A stretch of 43,959 nucleotides of DNA from Sphingomonadales bacterium (lineage in GTDB: Bacteria > Pseudomonadota > Alphaproteobacteria > Sphingomonadales > Sphingomonadaceae), in NCBI GenBank assembly GCA_028289885.1, contig JAQGKX010000105.1, forward strand, positions 1-43,959, in the 5' to 3' direction. A program made the translations under genes and the position numbers. Position 1 is the stretch's first letter. Every line of letters begins with the position of its first letter. The notes under the pieces are model-generated. The model had not been told where the DNA came from, ran no database searches, and saw only the letters and a program-made list of their open reading frames with translations. Shown here one piece after another: positions 10,375 to 19,752 of the stretch.

Positions 10375-10692
10375 TCAGTCGTCAGGCGCGATCGTCACGC
10401 GCAAACCATCGAGGGCGTCGTTATATGGCAGCTGACACGATAAGCGCGGGGTTTCCACGCGATGGTCGGAACTGTCGAGCAAGTCATTCTCATCGTCGCT
10501 CATGACCGGCAGCTTTCCAATCCAGTCGACATCAACGTGCACGTGGCACGTCGCACATGAGCAGCAGCCGCCGCAAAGTGCCAGCAGTTCGTCGATGCCG
10601 GCGTCGCGGATTATCTCCATAACCGTGAGGCCAGATTGGGCTTCCAACGGAGATTCATCACCCTCGCGCGTGACTACTATTAGCTTTGGCAT
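10375..10692 (-). CDS. 2Fe-2S ferredoxin
   Basis: [35 protein letters not shown]...[15 protein letters not shown]. Confidence 0.92.
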   Translation of the reverse strand: MPKLIVVTREGDESPLEAQSGLTVMEIIRDAGIDELLALCGGCCSCATCHVHVDVDWIGKLPVMSDDENDLLDSSDHRVETPRLSCQLPYNDALDGLRVTIAPDD

Positions 10693-10739
10693 CGCCTGAC
10701 GTTCCGTTCCTACTTAGCTGGCGACCTTGCCAAGTCCGT

Positions 10740-10979
10740 TCAGGCAGCTGCGCCTGCCTTCTTTCCACTGGTCAAGGCGCGATCGATATTGTCGAAGAGG
10801 ATATGCAAGTCGGACAGGCCCGCATTTTCCGCGTGGGTGCGCACCGACCCAACCAGATGATGGAGCTGGCGCTCAGTGGCTTCATCGAGTTGGCCGGCTT
10901 CCTGGAGACGTTTGATAAGCACGCCGACGAGCATCAGGGTCAGCATCGCTATGTGGTCGGTTTGGTTTTCGAGCTGCAT
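10740..10979 (-). CDS. small hypothetical protein
   Basis: 79 aa, MQLENQTDHIAMLTLMLVGVLIKRLQEAGQLDEATERQLHHLVGSVRTHAENAGLSDLHILFDNIDRAL; coherent helical protein. Confidence 0.6.
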   Translation of the reverse strand: MQLENQTDHIAMLTLMLVGVLIKRLQEAGQLDEATERQLHHLVGSVRTHAENAGLSDLHILFDNIDRALTSGKKAGAAA

Positions 10980-11095
10980 GGCGCCCTCCGTTTCGACTCA
11001 GTCAGATGATCTTCTGCCTGGCGGCCTTGTTTGGCAACAGCAGGGATTCTATCTGGCGAGAGGTTTGCCGCCGTCACCGCAGCAAGCAAAGACGC

Positions 11096-11269
11096 TCAGG
11101 CTCCAGCGATACCTTCAAGGACGATTCCATGCCCAGAACAATAAGCGCAGGTTTGCCCGCTAACCTTGCCGGTACCGTCGCACTCGGGGCAGATATTTTC
11201 GCCAACGCCTACGGGATTAGGCCGCGTGTCATCGCCAGGGGCAGGATTGTTGGGATCGGGATGTTCCAT
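11096..11269 (-). CDS. 57-aa DnaJ-type zinc-finger-like CxxC protein (not in supplied ORF track)
   Basis: MEHPDPNNPAPGDDTRPNPVGVGENICPECDGTGKVSGQTCAYCSGHGIVLEGIAGA*; two CxxCxGxG-like knuckles. Confidence 0.75.
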   Translation of the reverse strand: MEHPDPNNPAPGDDTRPNPVGVGENICPECDGTGKVSGQTCAYCSGHGIVLEGIAGA

Positions 11270-11415
11270 TGTCTGGCTCCTACTCGAACCATTATTTTAC
11301 CAGCTATTACAACGTGGTAAAGGTAAAATCCTTAGTTTGTTTCATGTGCCCGACAGGTACTGACGGACCGCTTCCCACCACCTGTCCCCATTCCGGCCAC
11401 CAATTGGCTGCGGTT

Positions 11416-13134
11416 TTAACACGACCATTGCTCATCCCATATTATTGGCAACCCTGCCATTCGTGCGAGCGACTGGCGATTTAGCCCGGATGGCTGCTTC
11501 CCTTCTAAAATTGCTTGCGTCATTTCTGGCGAGAGCCAGCTGAGCCGCAGCAGCACCCCGTAATAATCGCGATCGTAGCCCTGAGCCCTGGCAATATCCT
11601 CAACGGACTCGTGTGGCTTTGCCATAAGCTCGACACGAGCCGCATGTGCTTTCACGATGAGCTTGATGAGCGCCGGATCGCGACCATCACGTGCTGGGGT
11701 CATGGGCGCAGACGTGGACGGATCGATGACAAGACGCACTTCCTTACCGATCCGGCCAAGCCTGGCCACGACCATGAGCGTAATCTTTTCGCCGGACGGG
11801 CCTGCGGGCTCCGCGGCACGACCGGCTTCCTCGATCAATGACCCAGGGCAAACATGGACGATGACCCGATCGCTGTGCATGTCGATGCGGCTGATATAGC
11901 AGGCGATGATCTTCCTGACGTCTGCAGGCGCTGCCGTATTCAGCCGCTCAGCCTGCCGGCGGCATTCAAAAAGCATGCCATTGAGCGCCACCGCATCGAG
12001 TTCGTCAGTTGCGACCGCATCCATGAGCGCGCCCTCATCTCTCAGCAGCGCGCAGAGGCGACCGACAACCACGGCTTCGATATCGCCTGCCGGGACGCGT
12101 ATGATCGGCTGTTCACCGGCAGGGTCGTCGTTGCGCGAAACATAATAGCGGTAGCGCCGGGATGGTCCTTTCTGTGAATGGGTCGGCGACATGCGCCGGC
12201 CATGTTCGTCCCAGAGCAATCCCGCGAGCAGACTTGGCTGATCGAAACTGGCACCGGACTGATGTCCGTTCCTGTTGGTGGCGAGCATCGCCAGAGCGGC
12301 ATCGAAGATGGCTGTGTCCACAATGGCAGCATGCTCGCCCGCGAAGTGCTTATCACGGTGTGCCACCTCACCGACATAGATGCGGTTGCCGAGCATCAGG
12401 TAGAGCGCACCCCGGCTCATCGGCTTTGGCGGCACTAGTTCGCCACGTCTCATGCGTGCCCGTCCCATGATCCCGCGGGTTGCAAGCTCGGCCTGTAACG
12501 CCTGCACCGAGCCAGTTTTAAGATAGCGCTTGAAGATCAGGCGCACGATCTCGGCTTCGCTCTCCGCGACCAGCAGCTTGCGGGCTTCGACCCTGTAGCC
12601 AAGCGGGACGACACCGCCCATCCACATGCCCTTGGCTTTGGAGGCGGCAATCTTGTCGCGGATGCGCTCACCCGTCACCTCTCGTTCGAACTGGGCAAAG
12701 GACAGCAGGACGTTGAGTGTCAGCCGTCCCATGCTTGTGGTCGTGTTGAACGCCTGAGTGATTGAGACAAAGCTGGCCTTTGCTGCATCAAGCACATCGA
12801 CGATCCGCGAGAAGTCACCAAGATTACGGGTCAGCCGATCAACCTTGTAGACGACGATGACATCGACGCGACCGGCGGCAACCTCAGCGAGCAGGCGTTT
12901 GAGGGCAGGGCGCTCCATCGTGCCGCCTGAGAAGCCGCCATCGCTATACTCACCCGGCTGCAGGCTCCAGCCTTCATGACGCTGGCTGAGGATATAGGCA
13001 GCACAGGCCTCACGCTGGGCATCAAGGCTGTTGAACTCCTGCTCGAGACCGTCCTCGGTCGATTTGCGGGTGTAGATCGCACAGCGCAGGATTGCAGGCC
13101 TCGCATCGGACGTGACCGGTCTAGCCACGGGCAC
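11416..13134 (-). CDS. large serine recombinase
   Basis: AIYTRKSTEDGLEQEFNSLDAQREAC resolvase N-terminus, YKVDRLTRNLGDF, recombinase domain and C-terminal Zn-beta-ribbon region. Confidence 0.95.
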   Translation of the reverse strand: MPVARPVTSDARPAILRCAIYTRKSTEDGLEQEFNSLDAQREACAAYILSQRHEGWSLQPGEYSDGGFSGGTMERPALKRLLAEVAAGRVDVIVVYKVDRLTRNLGDFSRIVDVLDAAKASFVSITQAFNTTTSMGRLTLNVLLSFAQFEREVTGERIRDKIAASKAKGMWMGGVVPLGYRVEARKLLVAESEAEIVRLIFKRYLKTGSVQALQAELATRGIMGRARMRRGELVPPKPMSRGALYLMLGNRIYVGEVAHRDKHFAGEHAAIVDTAIFDAALAMLATNRNGHQSGASFDQPSLLAGLLWDEHGRRMSPTHSQKGPSRRYRYYVSRNDDPAGEQPIIRVPAGDIEAVVVGRLCALLRDEGALMDAVATDELDAVALNGMLFECRRQAERLNTAAPADVRKIIACYISRIDMHSDRVIVHVCPGSLIEEAGRAAEPAGPSGEKITLMVVARLGRIGKEVRLVIDPSTSAPMTPARDGRDPALIKLIVKAHAARVELMAKPHESVEDIARAQGYDRDYYGVLLRLSWLSPEMTQAILEGKQPSGLNRQSLARMAGLPIIWDEQWSC

Positions 13135-13588
13135 TCACCCTTGCTGCAGGGTCGGACCGTTGTCGAAGCCCAAAGAACCGTGGTCCCGACCATTTGGTGC
13201 CGGTGACCACACGGGCGATCTGGCTGAGCGAGGCGTATTGCTGGTCCTCATAGAGGAAGCTGTTCTCCAGCACCGTCACATGGCAGGTCCGGCCATGCCA
13301 TTCGCGGACCAGCCGTGTGCCCGTCTTCAGGCTGAGCTGGCGCTCGACATCGAGGTCACCTGATTTGTTCAACTGCTCGGCGAGACGCACGAGCGTTCGC
13401 AGTGTTGCAGCCGACACGCCACCATAAGCCTGCTCCTGCAATCGGTAGGCGATGCCGCGGCGCATCAGCGATGGCCCGAGACCCTTGTTTGGCACGGTGC
13501 CATATACACGATGCCACGCCTTGCGCAGCTGGACGGAGTTCATTGCCGCCAGACCATCGATGGCGGCGGAAAGCTCGTAGGGCGTCAT
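13121..13588 (-). CDS. DUF2924 family protein
   Basis: MTPYELSAAIDGLAAMNSVQLRKAWHRVYGTVPNKGLGPSLMRRGIAYRLQEQAYGG...RLVREWHGRTCHVTVLENSFLYEDQQYASLSQIARVVTGTKWSGPRFFGL; overlaps both neighbours. Confidence 0.85.
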   Translation of the reverse strand: MTPYELSAAIDGLAAMNSVQLRKAWHRVYGTVPNKGLGPSLMRRGIAYRLQEQAYGGVSAATLRTLVRLAEQLNKSGDLDVERQLSLKTGTRLVREWHGRTCHVTVLENSFLYEDQQYASLSQIARVVTGTKWSGPRFFGLRQRSDPAARVSARG

Positions 13589-13863
13589 GATGCAGCTGAT
13601 CCGCTGGCGCGATAGGTGCGGATGCCATCGACCTTCACGCTGCTGACCGCGTAGCCGCGTGCTTTCAGCCGGGTGAGGGCGGCGCGCGTGGTGTGCGGCT
13701 GCCACCCGGTGGCGGCAACCATCTGGTCGAGGGTGGCACCTTCTGCCCGGGTGAGCAGCGCGATCAGCGTGGCGACTTTCGTAGCCTGCACAGGTGCCGC
13801 TGGTGCGTTTGCCGTGGTGGCGGCGATTACCTCTGGCGGCGCGGATTTGGTTCGGTTGGTCAT
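13585..13863 (-). CDS. DUF3489 family protein
   Basis: KVATLIALLTRAEGATLDQMVAATGWQPHTTRAALTRLKARGYAVSSVKVDGIRTYR. Confidence 0.85.
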   Translation of the reverse strand: MTNRTKSAPPEVIAATTANAPAAPVQATKVATLIALLTRAEGATLDQMVAATGWQPHTTRAALTRLKARGYAVSSVKVDGIRTYRASGSAAS

Positions 13864-14096
13864 GATTGTTCCTTCGCGGGCCAACGGGTGTTGGTCCCAC
13901 GAGGCACAGCCCGGCGATTGCATCGCTCAGGGTCACAAGGCGCTGGTGGCAGCGACTCCGCAGCACAGCGATTGCTCTGCTTGCAGCAACAGTCGAGCGC
14001 TATCTGGGATCCTCCCGGGGGTTCTCGCTCATCGAAAAAACTTGTCGTCGCACTCGCCAGACCTCACGCCATGTTTGTCCAAGGAAAATAGCAGAA

Positions 14097-14198
14097 ATGG
14101 ATCAGGATACATTCGTCTTCGCTGAACGGCTTATTCGTGGAGGAAGATACCTCCGCTCGGGCGAAGTGCATGATCCAAAACCATGTCATTCCTCCTAA
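14097..14198 (+). pseudogene. truncated copy of the small divergent cassette ORF (compare 18410..18616)
   Basis: ATGGATCAGGATAC start (MDQDT) aligns with ATGGAGCAGGATAC (MEQDT) at 18410; only 33 codons before stop. Confidence 0.45.
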
Positions 14199-14234
14199 CA
14201 TATGTGCGTCATGCTGAGTTTCTGCCTGAATCCA

Positions 14235-14260
14235 GGAACCATCAGGCCGCAGGCGCCGTT
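14235..14260 (+). promoter_or_regulatory. candidate EcfG-type general stress response promoter
   Basis: GGAACC (14235..14240), 16 nt, then CGTT (14257..14260). Confidence 0.5.
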
Positions 14261-14379
14261 TTATCTGGTCGCTTGCATCTCTTCTGCAAGCCTCACGATC
14301 TGAACTTTCCGCTCAATCTCGAGAAAGCGGCCTTTCAGCAGATTTCAGTTATGAAGTTCGGCGATTTGGGAGATTTACA

Positions 14380-14787
14380 ATGCGGCTTGTTCTAACCTTG
14401 GTCGCTGCAATCTTGTTGATGTCGGTCGGAGCAGCTCAAGCTGCACCGCGGAACGACGGAGGAGGAGAGGCGGAGCTCGCGAGGGCGCTTAAGGGCCGCA
14501 TGCCTGGGAAGCCTGTGGATTGCCTGGAACAGCGGGACATCAGATCGACGCAGATTATTGACCGCACTGCTATCATCTATGACACAGGACGAGCGCTTTA
14601 TGTAAACCGACCCACGAGCGGTGCCGATTTTTTGAATCGCTCGGACGTACTGGTGACCGACACGCACAGTTCGCGCCTTTGCAGCATCGATATTGTTCGG
14701 CTCTATGACCAGGGATCCCGGATGCAGTCCGGCTCGTTAGGTCTGGGCGAGTTCGTTCCGTACACAAAATCCGAAAGCCGCCACTAA
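14380..14787 (+). CDS. hypothetical secreted protein
   Basis: Signal peptide MRLVLTLVAAILLMSVGAAQAAPRN; CLEQRDIRSTQIIDRTAIIYDTGRALYVNRP. Confidence 0.75.
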   Translation: MRLVLTLVAAILLMSVGAAQAAPRNDGGGEAELARALKGRMPGKPVDCLEQRDIRSTQIIDRTAIIYDTGRALYVNRPTSGADFLNRSDVLVTDTHSSRLCSIDIVRLYDQGSRMQSGSLGLGEFVPYTKSESRH

Positions 14788-15066
14788 GCTGTCGAGGTCC
14801 CGTGCTCAGCGGGCACGGAATGTCAAGGACAGTTGGCCCAATACGCGCACGTTTGTTCGGCAACACAGCACGCGAAGAGGCGGACCTGCGGACAACTCAT
14901 GTGTGCCTAAAAGTACGGTCCGACCAAAGATCCGAAAGGCATAAGTTCGCCAACAGCGCGTGTGATCTGCGGATGGTTCGGAACACCTAAGGGGCTGGCA
15001 GAAGACTGGCAGCTTCCGGGCGCTTGCTACTGGCTAGCTGCCGCTCGGTCGGGCAGATTCGACCTA

Positions 15067-15450
15067 TCAGCCTTTGTTCACCGCTCCAGGCTCGCGCCGG
15101 GCGAGCTTGACGCATCCCAATGAGAAAAGGAAGATTGAAGGGAGGGTCAGCCAATCGAGCCAATCGGGTCCGGCGACGCTCATTTCCGTTGATGCCATGC
15201 AGGCGACAGTTGCCGTCAGGCCAGCGAGGCTGAAGGAGGCGAAGAGCAAGGCCGTTCGCGTGACTCGCGGCAGAAACAGGGGACTCGCTTTTGTCCATAG
15301 GTTCAAGGCCAGCGTAATGATCGCAACCATGAAGTAAGCCGAGGCCGCAAGGACGAAGAATCCTGCAAGGAAGATGCCATCGAAGCGTATGGCTATATCG
15401 CTCATTTCTGATCCTGTCAGCTGCGTCGCTTTGTAACTATCATTTCCCAA
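15067..15450 (-). CDS. small integral membrane protein, unknown function
   Basis: 127 aa with several hydrophobic helices. Confidence 0.6.
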   Translation of the reverse strand: MGNDSYKATQLTGSEMSDIAIRFDGIFLAGFFVLAASAYFMVAIITLALNLWTKASPLFLPRVTRTALLFASFSLAGLTATVACMASTEMSVAGPDWLDWLTLPSIFLFSLGCVKLARREPGAVNKG

Positions 15451-15501
15451 CCTGAGTGAGGCTCTCGTTGTGGAGATATCAATCCGGCAAGCAATCTGGT
15501 T

Positions 15502-16239
15502 CTAAGGACCATTCCCTGGCGGCTCGTGGCCGTGCTTCGCATCGTCACGCGAAAACACCATTAGCGCTTCGCCGCGGTGAATAATGATGCGGCTCGGCTC
15601 GACATCGATCTGCATGCCCGTGAAGTCAATCTCGCCCATGTCGTCAGGCGTCAGCAGAAAGGTAAGCTCGTTGCCTTTGGTGAGATCAAGCAGAAAGCGT
15701 TGCGAGTTGAGCTGATAAATTGGAACGCCGAATTCAACCCATCGAGGCGTTCGTCGTTCTTGTTCGGGCAAGCTCCACCCATAATCCTGCGTATAAGCAT
15801 CAATATCCTCGCCGCGATCAAACCCCACGCGCAGGTCGACGCCTGCGATCCCGCCGCCCCTGGGTCCTGTCACATGAAGAACCAGAGGCGCGTCAGCGAC
15901 CCTGGAAGCCGCCCCAGTTGAAAACACGGGCGCCACAGGCTTAGGAATTGTGGTTAGCTGCAAGTGACGATGTTCGTCCTGCCACCGACCCTTGGCGTGC
16001 TCATCGAGTGAACCCGCCGCTAGAAAATACTCGAATGTGCCGTCCGGCTTGAGGATGAGCTCGGCGGCCTCGTCGGGCCCGCCTGACAGTCGATAGCGGC
16101 CCTCCAACTTGGACCTGGCGGCGCTGCTTTGGCTTATCAGCAGAGATAATGACGCGAGCAATAGCCCATAGCGCCTGAAGCGGCCTGTGCTCACCGCAAC
16201 GCGACCGCGCGGCAACTGTTCTCCCTTTCCGGAGCTCAC
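15502..16239 (-). CDS. hypothetical exported protein
   Basis: Hydrophobic N-terminal segment RYGLLLASLSLLISQSSA then LEGRYRLSGGPDEAAELILKPDGTFEYFLAAGSLDEHAKGRWQ. Confidence 0.75.
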   Translation of the reverse strand: MSSGKGEQLPRGRVAVSTGRFRRYGLLLASLSLLISQSSAARSKLEGRYRLSGGPDEAAELILKPDGTFEYFLAAGSLDEHAKGRWQDEHRHLQLTTIPKPVAPVFSTGAASRVADAPLVLHVTGPRGGGIAGVDLRVGFDRGEDIDAYTQDYGWSLPEQERRTPRWVEFGVPIYQLNSQRFLLDLTKGNELTFLLTPDDMGEIDFTGMQIDVEPSRIIIHRGEALMVFSRDDAKHGHEPPGNGP

Positions 16240-16449
16240 GCGGCACCTTCCCTCCTTGAAGACATATTGCGCGCAAACGCGCGCAGCAAGCTAGGTCGTA
16301 ACGCACTGTGTGTGGCCGCTGTGCGCCCCGTTTGGCCGTTCGTCGCTTACTTGCTTCCGCCAAGGCCCCTCGCCGGCGGAGCGATCGACGACGTTCCACC
16401 GATGTCCCTGCGATTCGTAGAAGGTAAGCAGACCAGCTAATGTATTGCA

Positions 16450-17724
16450 ATGAGGCTGTTTGACTTATTGCTTCGTCGGCTCATCCGGAAGGGCAGCCTG
16501 ACAGTCGTGGACCCCTCGGGCCGACGCCATGAGTATGGAGATCGGACGACCGCCCTTCCGCCGGTAACGATCCGGTTCACCGATCGCGCGACACCGCGCC
16601 GGGCCGCGTTCAACCCGGCGCTGGAACTGGGCGAAGCCTATATGGACGGCCGGCTGATTGTCGAGCAGGGCGATATTCGCGGCTTTCTCGATCTGATCGG
16701 GCAGAATACGCACTGGGACAACGACGACGCTGTTCGCCTGCGAATGTGGCGGCCCTGGCGAGGACCTCGCCCACTAGAGGCATGGAACTGGGCACGAAAG
16801 TCGCGGCGTAACGTCGCGCATCATTACGACCTCTCCAGCCGGCTGTACGCCCTCTTTCTCGATGAAGATCTCCAATATAGCTGCGGCTACTTCGCGAGTC
16901 CGGAAGTCGGCTTGGAAGAAGCGCAATCGGCGAAAAAGGCGCACATCGCCGCCAAGCTCGACCTTCGTCCGGGACAGCGCGTCCTGGACATAGGTTGTGG
17001 ATGGGGTGGCCTCGCGCTTTACCTGCACCGTGTCGCCGGCGTCGACGTCACGGGCATCACCCTCTCGCAGGAGCAGCTTGCCATAGCCCGCGACCGGGCG
17101 GCTGCCGCAGGTGTCGCCGATCACGTGAGATTTGAGTTGCTGGATTATCGCGCGGTTCTCGGAACCTTCGATCGGATCGTGTCGGTAGGTATGTTCGAGC
17201 ATGTCGGGCCCCCCAACTATCGCACTTTCTTCGATCGCTGCCGGGAATTGCTCTCTGCCGACGGAGTCATGCTCCTCCACACGATCGGTCGCGCGGACGG
17301 GCCGGCACTCACAGACCGCTGGCTTTCACGCTATATCTTCCCGGGCGGTTATGTGCCGGCGTTAAGCCAGATTGCGCCCGCGGTGGAGGACGCGCGGCTG
17401 TGGATCACGGATCTGGAGATCTTGCGTCTGCACTACGCATTCACACTGTCGCACTGGTATGAGCGCGTGGCGGCGTCGCGGGACGCCATCGTCTCCCTCT
17501 ATGACGAGCGTTTCTTCCGAATGTGGCAATTCTACCTTGCCGGCGCACTTGTCGCGTTCCGCCACGACGCGCACCTCAACTTCCAAATACAGCTGAGCCG
17601 TCGACGCGAGACCCTGCCTCTGACCCGCGACTATATTGCCGACGCGGAGCAGCGGGTCCGGGCAAAGGCTTTGTTTCCAGATGACAAGGCCTTCCCCTGC
17701 ACGATTAGCCACGACCTCGTTTAG
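16450..17724 (+). CDS. cfa: cyclopropane-fatty-acyl-phospholipid synthase family methyltransferase
   Basis: NVAHHYDLSSRLYALFLDEDLQYSCGYF, VLDIGCGWGGLALYLHRVAGVDVTGITLSQEQL, VSVGMFEHVGPPNYRTFF. Confidence 0.95.
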   Translation: MRLFDLLLRRLIRKGSLTVVDPSGRRHEYGDRTTALPPVTIRFTDRATPRRAAFNPALELGEAYMDGRLIVEQGDIRGFLDLIGQNTHWDNDDAVRLRMWRPWRGPRPLEAWNWARKSRRNVAHHYDLSSRLYALFLDEDLQYSCGYFASPEVGLEEAQSAKKAHIAAKLDLRPGQRVLDIGCGWGGLALYLHRVAGVDVTGITLSQEQLAIARDRAAAAGVADHVRFELLDYRAVLGTFDRIVSVGMFEHVGPPNYRTFFDRCRELLSADGVMLLHTIGRADGPALTDRWLSRYIFPGGYVPALSQIAPAVEDARLWITDLEILRLHYAFTLSHWYERVAASRDAIVSLYDERFFRMWQFYLAGALVAFRHDAHLNFQIQLSRRRETLPLTRDYIADAEQRVRAKALFPDDKAFPCTISHDLV

Positions 17725-18036
17725 GCTGTCTCCTTCCTGAGAACATCCCAACGCATGATCTGCATCGCGCGCAAAATGCGCGTTCAGGTCGTCACTTGCG
17801 ATTCCCGGCACCTGACGCTCAAAACGCTTATTGATGTCCTGAACTGTACATCTTCGTACATTGGTCCAGGGTCGGGGATCACCCGTGGAACATGACACCG
17901 GTGGCAATGAGCAAAGACGGCGGGTTCAGTGTCGGCCAGACCCGATCTCGTGGTCGCGGGGCGGGGTGCCGGAGCCAAGCTGGAAAAAGTTACGGAACTA
18001 GGAACATCAAGGTAATCGACGAAACCGAGTGGGGCG

Positions 18037-18172
18037 AGATTGCACCGAGCCCAACTTAAGATAACGCTCAAAGATTAGCCGGACAGTCTCGGCTTCAGTC
18101 CCCTCGACCAGGAGCTTGCGGGCGTAGTGGCAGCGGTTACTCTGGCGGTTTGGATTTGCTCTGGTCGGTCAT
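18037..18172 (-). pseudogene. fused relic: DUF3489 5' end joined to internal serine recombinase fragment
   Basis: Reverse strand gives MTDQSKSKPPE (one-base deletion) V/TAATT, then ARKLLVEGTEAETVRLIFERYLKLGSVQ; compare intact MTNRTKSAPPEVIAATT and EARKLLVAESEAEIVRLIFKRYLKTGSVQ. Confidence 0.85.
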
Positions 18173-18409
18173 GGTTGTTTCTTCGTGGGAACCAACGGGT
18201 GTTGGTCCCACGAGGTACAGCCCGGCGGTTCGATCGCCAAGGGTCCGGAGGCGCTGCTGGCAGCGGCTCCGCAGCACAGCTACTGCTCTGGTTGCAGCAA
18301 TAGTCGAATATTCTTTGCACCGGAATCAGAGAATCCGCGCGCGCCCGAAAAGCTGGTCGTGGACTTCGTCGGCGCGCTGCCCATGTGTGCCGACCGAAAG
18401 GTGAAATCA

Positions 18410-18616
18410 ATGGAGCAGGATACGCGGAAGTTGGTCGTGCGATTATGCTCGCATGCAGGCGCAATGATGGAAGACGCCAGTGTTCCGGCTGTGACCGCAG
18501 GTCGGGTGGGCGAGAACGAACTTGCCTCCGTGATCGAACATCTGAATAAACAGACCAGCAAGATTTGTGCGCTGCTGGCGGCCGCCGCAGCGCTCATGGA
18601 ACTCGTCTCCTCATAA
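18410..18616 (+). CDS. small conserved ORF divergent from the relic cassette
   Basis: MEQDTRKLVVRLCSHAGAMMEDASVPAVTAGRVGENELASVIEHLNKQTSKICALLAAAAALMELVSS*. Confidence 0.6.
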   Translation: MEQDTRKLVVRLCSHAGAMMEDASVPAVTAGRVGENELASVIEHLNKQTSKICALLAAAAALMELVSS

Positions 18617-18693
18617 ACAGCCAAAGGCAGTTTGCTCTAACGACATCAGCCAGGCGGCGCGTTTTCAATCGGCATATAGGGCAGCAACAGGCC

Positions 18694-19716
18694 CTATGCA
18701 GCCGAGACCTCTGTTGGAAAGGCAAGCTCGGCTTCCAGGCCATGCTCTGCCCATTCAAGCTTGACGGTTCCTCCAAGCTGTCTCCCGATGACGCCCTTGA
18801 TCGTCTCAATGCCGAAGCCGACGTTCCTCGGAGGCGTAACCGGCTTTGCACTGTCCTCACGCCATTGAAGCACTGCCCTGTCACCGTCGGTGTGCCAGCG
18901 AACGGCGATCGTTCCGCTGGGCTGCGAGAGCGCGCCGTGCAGGGTTGCGTTTGCGACAAGCTCATGAAGCACAAGCGCAATCGGCTGCACCAACCTGGGC
19001 GCGAGTGCGACCGCCTCTCCACCTACCTGAACCCTTTCGCCGTATGGCCGCATCTCTGCCATCACCAGGTCACTGAGCGACGCGCCTGACCAGCCACTCA
19101 GTGCCAGCAGCCGGTGCGCGCGTGCGAGCGCATCCACACGCCCCTCTATCGAAGTGGCATACGCTTCCATCGTATCGCCGTGGCTCATACGGACGACGCT
19201 CTGCACGATCGCCATCGCGTTCATGGCACGGTGATCGACTTCCAAAAGGAGACGACGTTCAGTTTCTTCAAGCGCCTCCACACGACGACGCTCCGTAACG
19301 TCTTTCTGTGACCCGAAGTAGTAGAGGAGTTCGCCATCGTCCCCGAGGACCGGGCTGATTGAAAGCTGGTTGATGAAGGTTGAACCGTCCTTGCGATAAT
19401 TCAGAAGCTCAACATCCACCTCGAGGTTTTCTGCAAGACCGCGCCTGATCTCGTCGATATCGGCGCGGGAAGTGCGGGGACCTTGGAGGAATCGGCAGTT
19501 ATTGCCGAGAACCTCTTCCGCCGTGTAGCCGGTAAGGTCGAGGAACGCCTGATTGGCGAGTACGATGGGAGCATCGGGCTGCCGCGGGTCGGTAACGACC
19601 ATGGGCATCCTCGTACGCTCGACTGCGACCAGCGCCAGTTCCCGACGGTCCAGCATCATTCCGGGCAGCGCTGCGGCAGGCGGGTCGCCGTGGAGACCCG
19701 ATGATGCGTTCGACAT
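18694..19716 (-). CDS. LOV-domain (PAS) histidine kinase, HWE/HisKA_2 type
   Basis: LOV flavin-adduct motif GNNCRFLQGPRTSRADIDEIR; EVDHRAMNAMAIVQSVVRM dimerisation box; LHELVANATLHGALS. Confidence 0.9.
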   Translation of the reverse strand: MSNASSGLHGDPPAAALPGMMLDRRELALVAVERTRMPMVVTDPRQPDAPIVLANQAFLDLTGYTAEEVLGNNCRFLQGPRTSRADIDEIRRGLAENLEVDVELLNYRKDGSTFINQLSISPVLGDDGELLYYFGSQKDVTERRRVEALEETERRLLLEVDHRAMNAMAIVQSVVRMSHGDTMEAYATSIEGRVDALARAHRLLALSGWSGASLSDLVMAEMRPYGERVQVGGEAVALAPRLVQPIALVLHELVANATLHGALSQPSGTIAVRWHTDGDRAVLQWREDSAKPVTPPRNVGFGIETIKGVIGRQLGGTVKLEWAEHGLEAELAFPTEVSAA

Positions 19717-19752
19717 AATGATTTAAACCTCTTCAGCCTGCTTTCTATCCTC

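Noticed and set aside
13121-13966. 281-aa single ORF as given in the track
   Set aside because: Only the part from the internal ATG at 13588 is DUF2924; the N-terminal part is DUF3489 read in the wrong frame.
14183-14395. 70-aa ORF MSFLLTYVRHAEFLPE...
   Set aside because: Overlaps the candidate promoter and the start of the next gene; no coding signature.
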